From contig NZ_VIGB01000003.1 of assembly GCF_006636205.1 (NCBI RefSeq), forward strand, positions 3,010,001-3,074,000: a stretch of DNA of 64,000 nt, read 5' to 3'. The notes below the pieces were generated by a model. It saw only the letters and a list, made by a program, of their open reading frames with translations. It was not told where the DNA came from and searched no databases. Origin of the DNA: Kitasatospora acidiphila. GTDB taxonomy: Bacteria; Actinomycetota; Actinomycetes; Streptomycetales; Streptomycetaceae. The translations under genes were made by a program, and so were the position numbers. Positions 56,838 to 64,000 of this stretch are shown here, one piece after another; positions within the stretch are counted from its first letter, which is position 1; each line of letters starts with the position of its first letter.

Positions 56838-58961
56838 TCAGCCCTTGCCCAGTTGCAGCTCCGGGGAAGCCTCCTCGACCACAGCGACACCGATCCGGCT
56901 GACCCGTACCGAGAACGGCTCTCCCGCCACCCGCAGGCCCGCTAGCTCCAACTCCCCCAGCGGAGCCGTACTGGCCGGCCGGACCAGCACGCGCCCGGCG
57001 GGCACGTCCGGGCGGACGCCGGCCAGCGCGAAGATCGCGTGCGCGGCTCCGGCGGCGGCGCCCGCTGCCGGTCGGCAGGCTGCCGGGTGCGGTGCCGGCG
57101 GGCAGTTGGACAGCCGCTGCTCCCCCGCGTACATCTCCGGCAGCCGGCCGTCGAAGTGGGCTCCGGCCCCGAGCAGGCCTTCCAACAGCATCCCGGCCTC
57201 GCGCTCGAACCCCGCCTCGGCCAGCCCGGAGATCGCGAGTGCCGTCTCCAGCACCCGCACCGCACCGCTGCGGTGGCCGAGCGGGTTGAACCGGGGCGAC
57301 TTCGCGCCCAAGGTCCGCAAACCCCAGCCGCAGTCGAGATCAGGCGTGACCAACCGGTTGGCCAGCAGCCGGGTCTGCTCGCGGCCGAGCAAGCCCGGCA
57401 GGGCATCGCCCGTTGCGCCTAGTCCGAGGTCGAGCAGGTGCACCGAGGAACTGGTGACGGCGTTCACCAAGCGCCCGTCGGCCATCAGCGCCGCTGCGGG
57501 CCGGCCACCGGAGAGGTCGTCCACCCAGAACTGCTGGTGGAAGCGCTCTCGCAGCTCCTCCGCCCACTCACGCCAGTAGCCGGCACCGGGCCGGCCGAAG
57601 GCATCCAGCAGCTCCGCACCGTGCAGTGCGGCGCGGTGGGCCTGGGCCTGCACCTCGCAGCGGGCAGCGGGCGGCCCGGCGGCCCGGTCATCGCCCAGCC
57701 GGCTCAGGTCCGCCACGAAACCGTCCACCAGCCCGGCCTCGGCGGTGGCCCGCAGCGCCGCCAACGCCCGCTCGGCCGCCGGCAGCAGCTCCGTCACCTC
57801 CGAACCGGGCAGCCCCCAGCGCCAGGCCTCAGCAAGGACGGTGATGAAGAGCAGGGTCGCCTCGGTAGCCGTACAGGAGGGTGGCAGCTCGGGCCCCGCA
57901 TGTCGCAGCGGCCCCGGGATGACCCCCTCGCCCCGGCTGCCGGCCGGTTGCTGACGGCGTGCCAGGGCGCGCAGTGTTCCGGCGGCGAGCCTGGTGCCGA
58001 GCGGCAGGGTGAGCCGGGCCGCCCAGAGCGCGTCGGCTGCCGCAAGGCCGAACCGCCACGGGGCGCCCGAGGCCGCGTAGAGGTCGCTCGGCCGGTCGGC
58101 GTCGGCCAGCAGCAGGCTGCTCAGCGCCTCCAGCGAGCGACTCACCTGCAACTCGGCCCGCGGGTCGTCACAGCGGACCTGCAGATCCGTCCAGGGGGCG
58201 GGGACTCCGGCGCCGCGACCGATCGGCGGACGCACCTGGGCGGGTGCCTGCGGCTCCAACTCCACTCGCAGCTCGACCGACCATCGGGCCCCGGGCTGGA
58301 CCTCCAGGTCCCAGCGCAGCACGCCGGCGCCCGCGAGTACGGCATGCGGCGACGGCCGGGCTATCACCGTGGCGCTGTGCCCCCGGCCGATCCACCGCAG
58401 ACCTGCGGACTGGACCTGCGCCGAGATGTCCGGCAGCCGGGCGCCCGCGCCGATCTCCGCGAGGTTGCCGAGATCGGTACCGAGAGCGATTTCCAAGGGG
58501 AGCCGCGCCGGGCGGCTGCCGGCGTTGCGCACGGTGATGCTTTCGAGACCATCCGCATGCCGCACGCGCTCCACGGTCAGCGCCGGGTCCGGATCGAGCT
58601 CGCCGGGCACTCGAATCGCACCGAGAAAGCGGGCCTGGGATGCCGTGGTGAGCTCCCCCTGCAGGGGGAGCGGCTCGAGCCCGCCGAGCCGGACCTCCAT
58701 CCGGTTCAGCTGGCGGATCCCGGAGCGGTAGAAGCCGTGCAGCCCGTCCCCGCGCAACTGCCCGTCAGGGCCGGAGGTGGCCATCGCCGGCGCACTGACA
58801 CACAGCACATCGGCGTGGGCCGAGGTGGGCTGCCGACGGGCCTGGGACCCGTGGCGGCCGGTCCCGGCCGGTGCCGCCTCGAACCGGGGCGGCGTGACCG
58901 GGGGCGCACCGGCAACCGTCTCGGCCGGGTTCGCGGTCTGTGCTGGCCTGGGGGCCGTCAC
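56838..58961 (-). CDS. Glycogen-debranching-like glycosidase
   Basis: A 707-residue protein from GTG 58961 (GGAGGAG upstream). The N-terminal domain (LRGDGLHGFYRSGIRQLNRM, PLPLQGEL) matches the amylo-alpha-1,6-glucosidase N-terminal type. The C-terminal half has the (alpha/alpha)6 toroid features of GH63/GH15-like enzymes (LYAASGAPWRFGLAAADALW, CGWGLRTLGAKSPRFNPLGH, RLPEMYAGEQRL). The reaction is probably release of glucose at alpha-1,6 branches or a related hydrolysis; the substrate is not certain. The frame stays open far upstream of this start, but across unrelated sequence. Confidence 0.85.
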   Translation of the reverse strand: MTAPRPAQTANPAETVAGAPPVTPPRFEAAPAGTGRHGSQARRQPTSAHADVLCVSAPAMATSGPDGQLRGDGLHGFYRSGIRQLNRMEVRLGGLEPLPLQGELTTASQARFLGAIRVPGELDPDPALTVERVRHADGLESITVRNAGSRPARLPLEIALGTDLGNLAEIGAGARLPDISAQVQSAGLRWIGRGHSATVIARPSPHAVLAGAGVLRWDLEVQPGARWSVELRVELEPQAPAQVRPPIGRGAGVPAPWTDLQVRCDDPRAELQVSRSLEALSSLLLADADRPSDLYAASGAPWRFGLAAADALWAARLTLPLGTRLAAGTLRALARRQQPAGSRGEGVIPGPLRHAGPELPPSCTATEATLLFITVLAEAWRWGLPGSEVTELLPAAERALAALRATAEAGLVDGFVADLSRLGDDRAAGPPAARCEVQAQAHRAALHGAELLDAFGRPGAGYWREWAEELRERFHQQFWVDDLSGGRPAAALMADGRLVNAVTSSSVHLLDLGLGATGDALPGLLGREQTRLLANRLVTPDLDCGWGLRTLGAKSPRFNPLGHRSGAVRVLETALAISGLAEAGFEREAGMLLEGLLGAGAHFDGRLPEMYAGEQRLSNCPPAPHPAACRPAAGAAAGAAHAIFALAGVRPDVPAGRVLVRPASTAPLGELELAGLRVAGEPFSVRVSRIGVAVVEEASPELQLGKG

Positions 58962-59447
58962 CGGGCACTCCTCCTGTCGGTGGGCAGCGCGGGCCCACGG
59001 GCCCCGCCTGTCCTGGCTGGTTTCGGTCGTACACGGAGCGGGCCGCGCGCCTCCCAGCGGCGAGCCGGGAGCACGGTAGTCCGGCTCCGGCACCCCGGGC
59101 ACGGCTTTCCCGCAGAGGCGGGACCACCATGAGTCTCGGACCCGATGGCGCCCCTCAGTGTGAACGCGGCGCACGGGCCGCAGGTCACGCCCCGCCGGTT
59201 GGCGGTTCGACTGCCGACCGCCGCCGGATCCGCACCGCGCTGCCCCGCAGTCGCGGACCGGTTCGGACGGACGGCGCCGCTGCTGCCCGGCGGGCGCCAG
59301 GATACGGTGCCGAGGGGGTACCGACCGCATCGGGAAGTGCCCAGGCCCGTGCCGGCCGACACCCGCTGCCAGGAGCGGGTCGCCCGGCTGCGGCGCAGGT
59401 GGAACAGCGCGCACCCCAGCCGCGCCGAGTGCAGACGAAGGAGTCTC
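58962..59447. other. Divergent intergenic region
   Basis: About 485 bp between the starts of the glycosidase and S33 peptidase genes. All frames are open because of high GC, but none has homology I recognise or a plausible ribosome binding site. No operator assigned. Confidence 0.5.
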
Positions 59448-60761
59448 ATGTCCGTCGTGATCCGACAGCCAGGCGTCGTCCTGACCGACCACCTCTTCCA
59501 GGTGCCGCTGGACCATGCGGCACCCCACGGAGAGCAGATCGAGGTCTACGCCCGTGAAGTCGTCGCGGCGGGCAAGGAGCGGGCAGAGCTGCCCTGGCTG
59601 CTCTTCCTGCAGGGCGGGCCGGGTGGCCGGGCGGCTCGACCGCTCGGGCGTGACAGTTGGCTGGACCGGGCCCTGGACGACTACCGCGTGCTGCTCCTGG
59701 ACCAGCGCGGCACCGGGCGTTCGACCCCGGCGACCCGGCAGACCCTGCCGCTGCGCGGCGGTGCCGCCGAGCAGGCCGAGTACCTGTCGTTCTTCCGCGC
59801 CGACTCGATCGTCCGTGATGCTGAGCTGATCCGGCGCCAGCTCCTCGGCGAACGCGGCCAGTGGACTCTGCTCGGCCAGAGCTACGGCGGCTTCTGCACG
59901 CTGACCTACCTGTCCCTGGCGCCCGAAGGCGTTCGCGAGGCGATGGTGACCGGCGGCCTGGCCGGGCTGCGCAGCAGCGCGGCCGACGTGTACCGGGCCG
60001 CCTACCCGCGGGTGGCGCGGAAGAACACAGCGCACTACGCCCGCTACCCGCAGGATGTCGAGACGGTGCGGCGGGTCGTCGAGCACCTGGCCGACGCACC
60101 GGCACGGCTGCCCGACGGCGGTGACCTGACCGTGCCGGCCTTCCAGGCGCTCGGCCTGCTGCTCGGCTCCGGCAGCGGTTCCGACACGCTGCACTACCTC
60201 TTGGAGGATGCCTGGGTCCGCGGCAGCGCCGGGCTGGAGCTCTCGGACACCTTCCTGGCCGGGGTCCAGTCGCAGCTGTCGTTCGCCGGCGGCCCGCTCT
60301 ACGCCGTGCTCCACGAGTCGATCTACGGGCAGCGCTCGGTCGATGCCGGACCGACGGCCTGGGCAGCCCACCAGGTGCGCGCGGAGTTCCCCGAGTTCGA
60401 CGCGCTTCAGGCACTGGCCGACGGCACCCCGGTGCGGTTCACCGGCGAGATGATCTACCCGTGGATGTTCGAGACCGATCCGGCGCTTCGTCCACTGCGC
60501 GAGGCGGCGCAGCTGCTGGCCGATCGCACGGACTGGCCCGATCTCTACTCGCCTGAGGCGCTGGCGGCCAACCAGGTGCCGGTGGTGGCGGCGGTCTACC
60601 ACGACGACATGTACGTGGACACGGCCGACTCGCTGGCGACGGCCGACGCGGTGCGTGGTCTGCGGGCCTGGGTGACCAACGAGTGGGAGCACGACGGCCT
60701 GCGGGCCAGCGGCGGGCAGGTGCTGGACCGTTTGATCCGCATGGCGCGCGGCGACGCCTAG
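59448..60761 (+). CDS. Alpha/beta hydrolase, proline iminopeptidase-like (S33)
   Basis: A 437-residue serine hydrolase of the S33 family. Oxyanion motif FLQGGPGGRAARP, LLLDQRGTGRST, nucleophile elbow LLGQSYGGFCTL, a cap region, and the catalytic Asp/His near VYHDDMYVD and NEWEHDGLRA. Likely cleaves an N-terminal proline or small hydrophobic residue from peptides. ATG 59448 follows AAGGAG. The stop TAG (59759-style CTAG palindrome at 60758-60761) is shared with a minus-strand frame. Confidence 0.9.
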   Translation: MSVVIRQPGVVLTDHLFQVPLDHAAPHGEQIEVYAREVVAAGKERAELPWLLFLQGGPGGRAARPLGRDSWLDRALDDYRVLLLDQRGTGRSTPATRQTLPLRGGAAEQAEYLSFFRADSIVRDAELIRRQLLGERGQWTLLGQSYGGFCTLTYLSLAPEGVREAMVTGGLAGLRSSAADVYRAAYPRVARKNTAHYARYPQDVETVRRVVEHLADAPARLPDGGDLTVPAFQALGLLLGSGSGSDTLHYLLEDAWVRGSAGLELSDTFLAGVQSQLSFAGGPLYAVLHESIYGQRSVDAGPTAWAAHQVRAEFPEFDALQALADGTPVRFTGEMIYPWMFETDPALRPLREAAQLLADRTDWPDLYSPEALAANQVPVVAAVYHDDMYVDTADSLATADAVRGLRAWVTNEWEHDGLRASGGQVLDRLIRMARGDA

Positions 60762-61347
60762 CGGTCGGCTCGAATACCGCCACGGCACTCGGTAAGCACG
60801 GCCGAGCTGCGGCAGTCGCCGCTGCGGCCGGGCTCGGCCGCCCGCTCCGAGCCCCGGCCGGCGTCTGACGACCACGCGCCCGTGACAGGGCCGGGCTGTC
60901 GACGCCGGCCGGCTGGGCCTACCGGCGGGGTGGGACGGACCAGCGGGGTGGGGCCCACAGGCAAGGTGCGGCCCACCGGCAGGATCGGGCAACGCACGGG
61001 CAGAATGGGGCAACGCAGGCGAACGGCCGGGCAACGTGCGGACTGTCGGCGGCTCAGGCGGGCGGCTGGGGCTCGCGGTCAGCTTGGCGCGAGCCCGGAA
61101 GCCCACCCTGGGGTGAGCCTCGCGCGTGGTCGCCTCGTCGGCGGACACACCGGCGGCTAGGGAACCGCCCGGCCCAGGGGGCACGACTGGCGTAGGGGCC
61201 TTGGCGGTAGCGACCCCGACGGCAACGGGCCCTGCTGCAGTGGGCTCCGCGGCGGGCGCGCCCTCGATGTCGGCCGTGGAGGGCTGGCCGGGGGCGAGCA
61301 CGGCGTCCGCGAGCGAGGGCCGTGAGGGGATTGCTCCGACCTGACGC
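60762..61347. other. Region with cryptic minus-strand coding potential and short repeats
   Basis: About 590 bp. An ATG at 61361 or 61355 (minus), just after the DUF4192 stop and preceded by GGAGGAAGG, opens a frame beginning MTERQVGAIPSRPSLADAVL. It stays open without a natural end through unrelated genes. Another minus frame ending at 60758 shows a periodic CPILPV/GRTLPV/GPTPLV pattern caused by 18-21-bp repeats around 60920-61020. A small gene may lie here, disturbed by sequence errors, but its limits cannot be set. Confidence 0.35.
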
Positions 61348-63057
61348 TCAGTCATGTCCATACACCTTCCTCCACCTTCGGCCGCCACCGGAGCACCCGG
61401 GCGCGCGGCGGGCGGTGCGGCGCATGAGGCGGCGAAGGTGACCGGCAGCACAGGACGGTCCGACCTGGCGAGCCGCCAGGGGCGGTCCGTCGCCCGACTG
61501 CGAGGCGGCCGCCGATGGCGGCGGCAAGTCACCACCTCGCCGCTGGTCGGGCAGCACCCCCGGAGGCATGAGCGGCTTCCTCCGATCGCCCTTGCCGGCA
61601 CCTGCCTCACCCGGCACGGCACCGGCGACCGGGCGCAGCAACGAGCGACCCGCGGCGGCGGCAGCACCTCGAGCACCCGACTGCCGTGATCCATCGGACG
61701 ATTGGCCACTTGATTCAGGTGCTGGCGCCATGTCCGGGGTGGCGGCCCCTCCGGCACCAGGGGCCGACTCATGTCCCTGCTCGCCTCCAGCCGCCGAGAC
61801 CTCTCGGTCGACAGGCTGCGCGTCTCGCAAATCGGGAGACCCTTCAGCCCCACCTGCTCGCCGACCACCCGGAAGCCCACCCGCCGAATCAACCAGGCTG
61901 CCAGGAGGAGGGTCTGATGCATCATCAGATAGAGGCTCATCGACCCTCGCCTCGCCGGCTCGGCGGGCGCGCTCGCCGCGGACGATACCGAGCAGGCCCT
62001 CCGGGGCCAAGCCGGTGTTGAGGGATTCGTAGAGCAGAATCGCGAGCGTGTAGTCCGGGTCCAGCGCCAGCGCCATACCGAGGGCCACGCGGGCCGTTGC
62101 GGTGTCCCGGGCCAGCCAAGAGGTCCAGGCCAGCAGGGTCAGCGGGACCTTGGCGTACTCGGCATACGGGGCGACACAGCGCCGGGCCAAGTATCGCCAG
62201 AGCCGCTGGGCAACGGCCAGTTCCTCCGGCTCGGCGTATTCGGCGGCACGATCCCGGGTGGCCTTGTCCAACAAGCCGACGATCAGCCGAGCACTGCGCT
62301 CCGGATCGAGCCGGGGACTGCCGGATCGGCACTCGGCCATGGCCCGCTCCAGCAGCTCCGCGGTGGCGGCGACCGTCCGCGCGGCCCCGAACGGCTCCAC
62401 CGTCAACCGCTCACACGCCAGGGCGGTCTGGCGGGCCAGGGCAGCGCGCTGCGCCTCGGCCTCCGGCAGGCCGATCGGCGCGAGCGCGGCCGCGATGGCC
62501 CGGCGACTGCCACGCGGGGCAAGGCCGGCATAGGTGGCGGCGGCGACCACGGCCCGGGGCTCCTGACTGCTGTAGACCGGAGTGCCGCTGGGCGGGCAGC
62601 AGGCCGGATCGGCGCAGAGGAAGGACCACCAGCGGCCGCCGGAGATGCACAGCGATTCCTTGACCGGGATGTCGAGCTCGCGAAAGGCGCGCAGCAAGTG
62701 GTCGGCCAGCGGACGCAGCGAGGTCACGACCGCGGGGTTGTCCGGCTCGGGATCACGGCAGAGGTAGAGCAGGACCGCCTCCGGGCGGCGGTCGCGCTGC
62801 TCCGAGAGTTCGACCAGGAGCCGGGCGAAGTCGGTAGCGACGGCGGACCAGAGCTGCGGGTCCTGGGGGATGTCGAGCCGGATGGCACCGCCCTGCTGCA
62901 GTTGCGGGCCATGCAGGCCCACGGCGACCAGGCTGTCATCCGGATAGAAGCCGAGCAGGTAGGGGAGCATCGCGGCCATGTCGGCCGGGCCGCGCATCTG
63001 CAGCAGCTGGAACCCGGCGAGCCGGCTGGCGGGGGTGATGGAGTCATCGTGCGTCAT
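61348..63057 (-). CDS. DUF4192 domain protein
   Basis: A 569-residue protein from ATG 63057. The DUF4192 domain fills residues 1-370: LRGPADMAAMLPYLLGFYPDDSLV-like opening, VLLYLCRDPEP, ESLCISGGRWWSFLCADPAC CPPSG-type cysteine region, and WTSWLARDTATARVALGMAL with LDPDYTLAILLY. The C-terminal 200 residues are low complexity, ending in an Arg-rich basic tail (RRLMRRTARRAP). The family is actinobacterial, function unknown. It is divergent from recQ across DnaA-box-like sites. Confidence 0.82.
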   Translation of the reverse strand: MTHDDSITPASRLAGFQLLQMRGPADMAAMLPYLLGFYPDDSLVAVGLHGPQLQQGGAIRLDIPQDPQLWSAVATDFARLLVELSEQRDRRPEAVLLYLCRDPEPDNPAVVTSLRPLADHLLRAFRELDIPVKESLCISGGRWWSFLCADPACCPPSGTPVYSSQEPRAVVAAATYAGLAPRGSRRAIAAALAPIGLPEAEAQRAALARQTALACERLTVEPFGAARTVAATAELLERAMAECRSGSPRLDPERSARLIVGLLDKATRDRAAEYAEPEELAVAQRLWRYLARRCVAPYAEYAKVPLTLLAWTSWLARDTATARVALGMALALDPDYTLAILLYESLNTGLAPEGLLGIVRGERARRAGEARVDEPLSDDASDPPPGSLVDSAGGLPGGRRAGGAEGSPDLRDAQPVDREVSAAGGEQGHESAPGAGGAATPDMAPAPESSGQSSDGSRQSGARGAAAAAGRSLLRPVAGAVPGEAGAGKGDRRKPLMPPGVLPDQRRGGDLPPPSAAASQSGDGPPLAARQVGPSCAAGHLRRLMRRTARRAPGCSGGGRRWRKVYGHD

Positions 63058-63108
63058 GAGGGCAGAGTGCGACCATGCCGACCCAAGGTGGCGAAAACCC
63101 ATGAAACC

Positions 63109-63209
63109 TGTGGATAGCCCCCGACCTGTGGATAACTCTGGCAGCAAAAGGGCGGCACGGCTGCGCCGAATGAGTGAACTACCCCCTCCCTACTCGGGAG
63201 TTATCCACA
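63109..63209. promoter_or_regulatory. DnaA-box-like sites between DUF4192 gene and recQ
   Basis: TGTGGATAG at 63109-63117, TGTGGATAA at 63127-63135 and TTATCCACA at 63201-63209. The last two are perfect consensus 9-mers in opposite orientation and part of a 13-bp inverted repeat (63126-63138 with 63198-63210). They sit in the divergent promoter region. Confidence 0.65.
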
Positions 63210-63261
63210 GCATCGACACCTCATTCGTCGGTTGTCGGCCGGGCGGGGTTACATAGATGCC

Positions 63262-64000
63262 ATGAACCAGCCGATCCCCACCCCAGTCCCGCACCCCGGC
63301 GACGTGGCGACCACCCCGGGTGTCACTGCTGAGGCCGCAGGCGCCGCCGCTCTCGGCGCGGTCGACCGAACGGCCGTCCGGGAGCGTGCCGAGGCGGTGC
63401 TGCGCGAGCTCGCCGGCCCGAAAGCGCGGCTGCGGGACGACCAGTGGCTGGCCATTGAAGCGCTGGTAGTCGACCACCGGCGGGCGCTGGTGGTGCAGCG
63501 GACCGGTTGGGGCAAGTCCGCTGTCTACTTCATCGCCACCGCTCTGCTGCGTGCCCGCGGCGCCGGCCCGACGGTGATCGTCTCCCCGCTCCTCGCCCTG
63601 ATGCGCAATCAGGTCGAGTCGGCCGCTCGGGCGGGGATCCACGCGCGCACCATCAACTCGGCCAACCCCGAAGAGTGGGAGACGATCCAGGCCGAGGTGT
63701 CCGCCGGCGCGGTGGACATTCTGCTGGTCAGCCCGGAGCGGCTGAACAACCCCGACTTCCGCGACCACGTACTGCCCAAGCTGGCCGCATCCACCGGTCT
63801 GCTGGTGGTCGATGAAGCGCACTGCATCTCCGACTGGGGCCACGACTTCCGCCCCGACTATCGTCGACTGCGCACCATGCTCGCCGACCTCTCCCCCGGT
63901 GTCCCCGTGCTGGCGACCACCGCCACCGCCAACGCACGGGTCACCGAGGACGTCGCCGAGCAACTCGGCACCACGGGCGCCGACGGCCGGGCACTGGTGC
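63262..64000 (+). CDS. recQ: RecQ-family ATP-dependent DNA helicase, 5' part
   Basis: Superfamily 2 helicase truncated by the window edge; 246 codons visible from ATG 63262. A 55-residue Ala/Pro/Val-rich extension precedes [15 protein letters not shown] (motif 0). Motif I is [15 protein letters not shown], Ia [13 protein letters not shown], motif [22 protein letters not shown] with the aromatic-rich loop, motif [14 protein letters not shown]. RecQ enzymes unwind DNA 3'-5' in recombination and fork repair. The long N-terminal extension is typical of actinobacterial relatives. Confidence 0.9.
   Translation, partial: MNQPIPTPVPHPGDVATTPGVTAEAAGAAALGAVDRTAVRERAEAVLRELAGPKARLRDDQWLAIEALVVDHRRALVVQRTGWGKSAVYFIATALLRARGAGPTVIVSPLLALMRNQVESAARAGIHARTINSANPEEWETIQAEVSAGAVDILLVSPERLNNPDFRDHVLPKLAASTGLLVVDEAHCISDWGHDFRPDYRRLRTMLADLSPGVPVLATTATANARVTEDVAEQLGTTGADGRALV

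Noticed and set aside
56838..61940. 1700-codon minus-strand open frame
   Set aside because: Only its last 707 codons (from GTG 58961) show protein family motifs. The rest runs antisense to the S33 peptidase and through DUF4192 in another frame; it is open only because of high GC.

Overview
This window is a GC-rich, codon-biased stretch of the chromosome core of a Streptomyces or Kitasatospora-type actinomycete (family Streptomycetaceae). The assignment rests on diagnostic genes: the principal sigma factor hrdB with its Lys/Ala-rich N-terminal linker, the sporulation genes whiH and sepH, the two-component pair cutRS, and separately encoded topoisomerase IV subunits parC and parE. Gene order, as far as I remember it, follows the parC-to-hrdB core region of Streptomyces chromosomes. 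No rRNA, tRNA, CRISPR array, insertion sequence or prophage was seen.

Layout. 1-7.9 kb: thioesterase, DUF3093 and DUF4193 proteins, an acyl-ACP desaturase behind a triple operator-like repeat, cutRS, a small protein, an inositol-monophosphatase-like enzyme and ferrochelatase. 8-21 kb: MFS transporter, FAD-linked sugar-lactone oxidase, membrane protein, sepH, sulfurtransferase, VOC protein, thymidine kinase, a phosphodiesterase, DUF5998, a GNAT/acyl-CoA-synthetase-like protein acetyltransferase, and ptsH with a DasR-type site. 21-24.6 kb: the one clearly accessory-looking block, a type VII secretion (ESX)-associated two-gene toxin followed by two small genes that look like paralogous immunity proteins. 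24.6-33.4 kb: methyltransferase, RtcB ligase, a translationally coupled M16 peptidase pair, parC and a sucrase/ferredoxin-like protein. 33.5-45.8 kb: NlpC/P60 cell-wall hydrolase, a CitAB-type two-component system divergent from an aromatic/sulfonate-type ABC importer, an acetate symporter with a DUF485 partner, and a NarL-type two-component system with a DUF1453-like membrane protein. 45.9-55.8 kb: parE, DUF7455, a secreted trypsin, hrdB, whiH, and an ABC system whose ATPase looks catalytically degenerate. 55.9-64 kb: NrtR-like Nudix regulator, glycogen-debranching-like glycosidase, S33 peptidase, DUF4192 protein and the start of a RecQ-family helicase.

A caveat governs the annotation. Nine genes, including essential ones (hrdB, parE), are broken by what is in every case explained by one missing base in a short G/C run. 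This is the signature of homopolymer undercalls in the assembly, not of real gene decay. These genes are given as single loci with the break marked.

The items most worth a second look are the T7SS toxin with tandem paralogous immunity genes, a 26-codon mini-ORF coupled by ATGA overlaps on both sides inside an ABC operon, the 15-bp-spaced triple operator before the desaturase, DnaA-box-like sites between the DUF4192 gene and recQ, and several in-frame tandem repeats inside coding regions.
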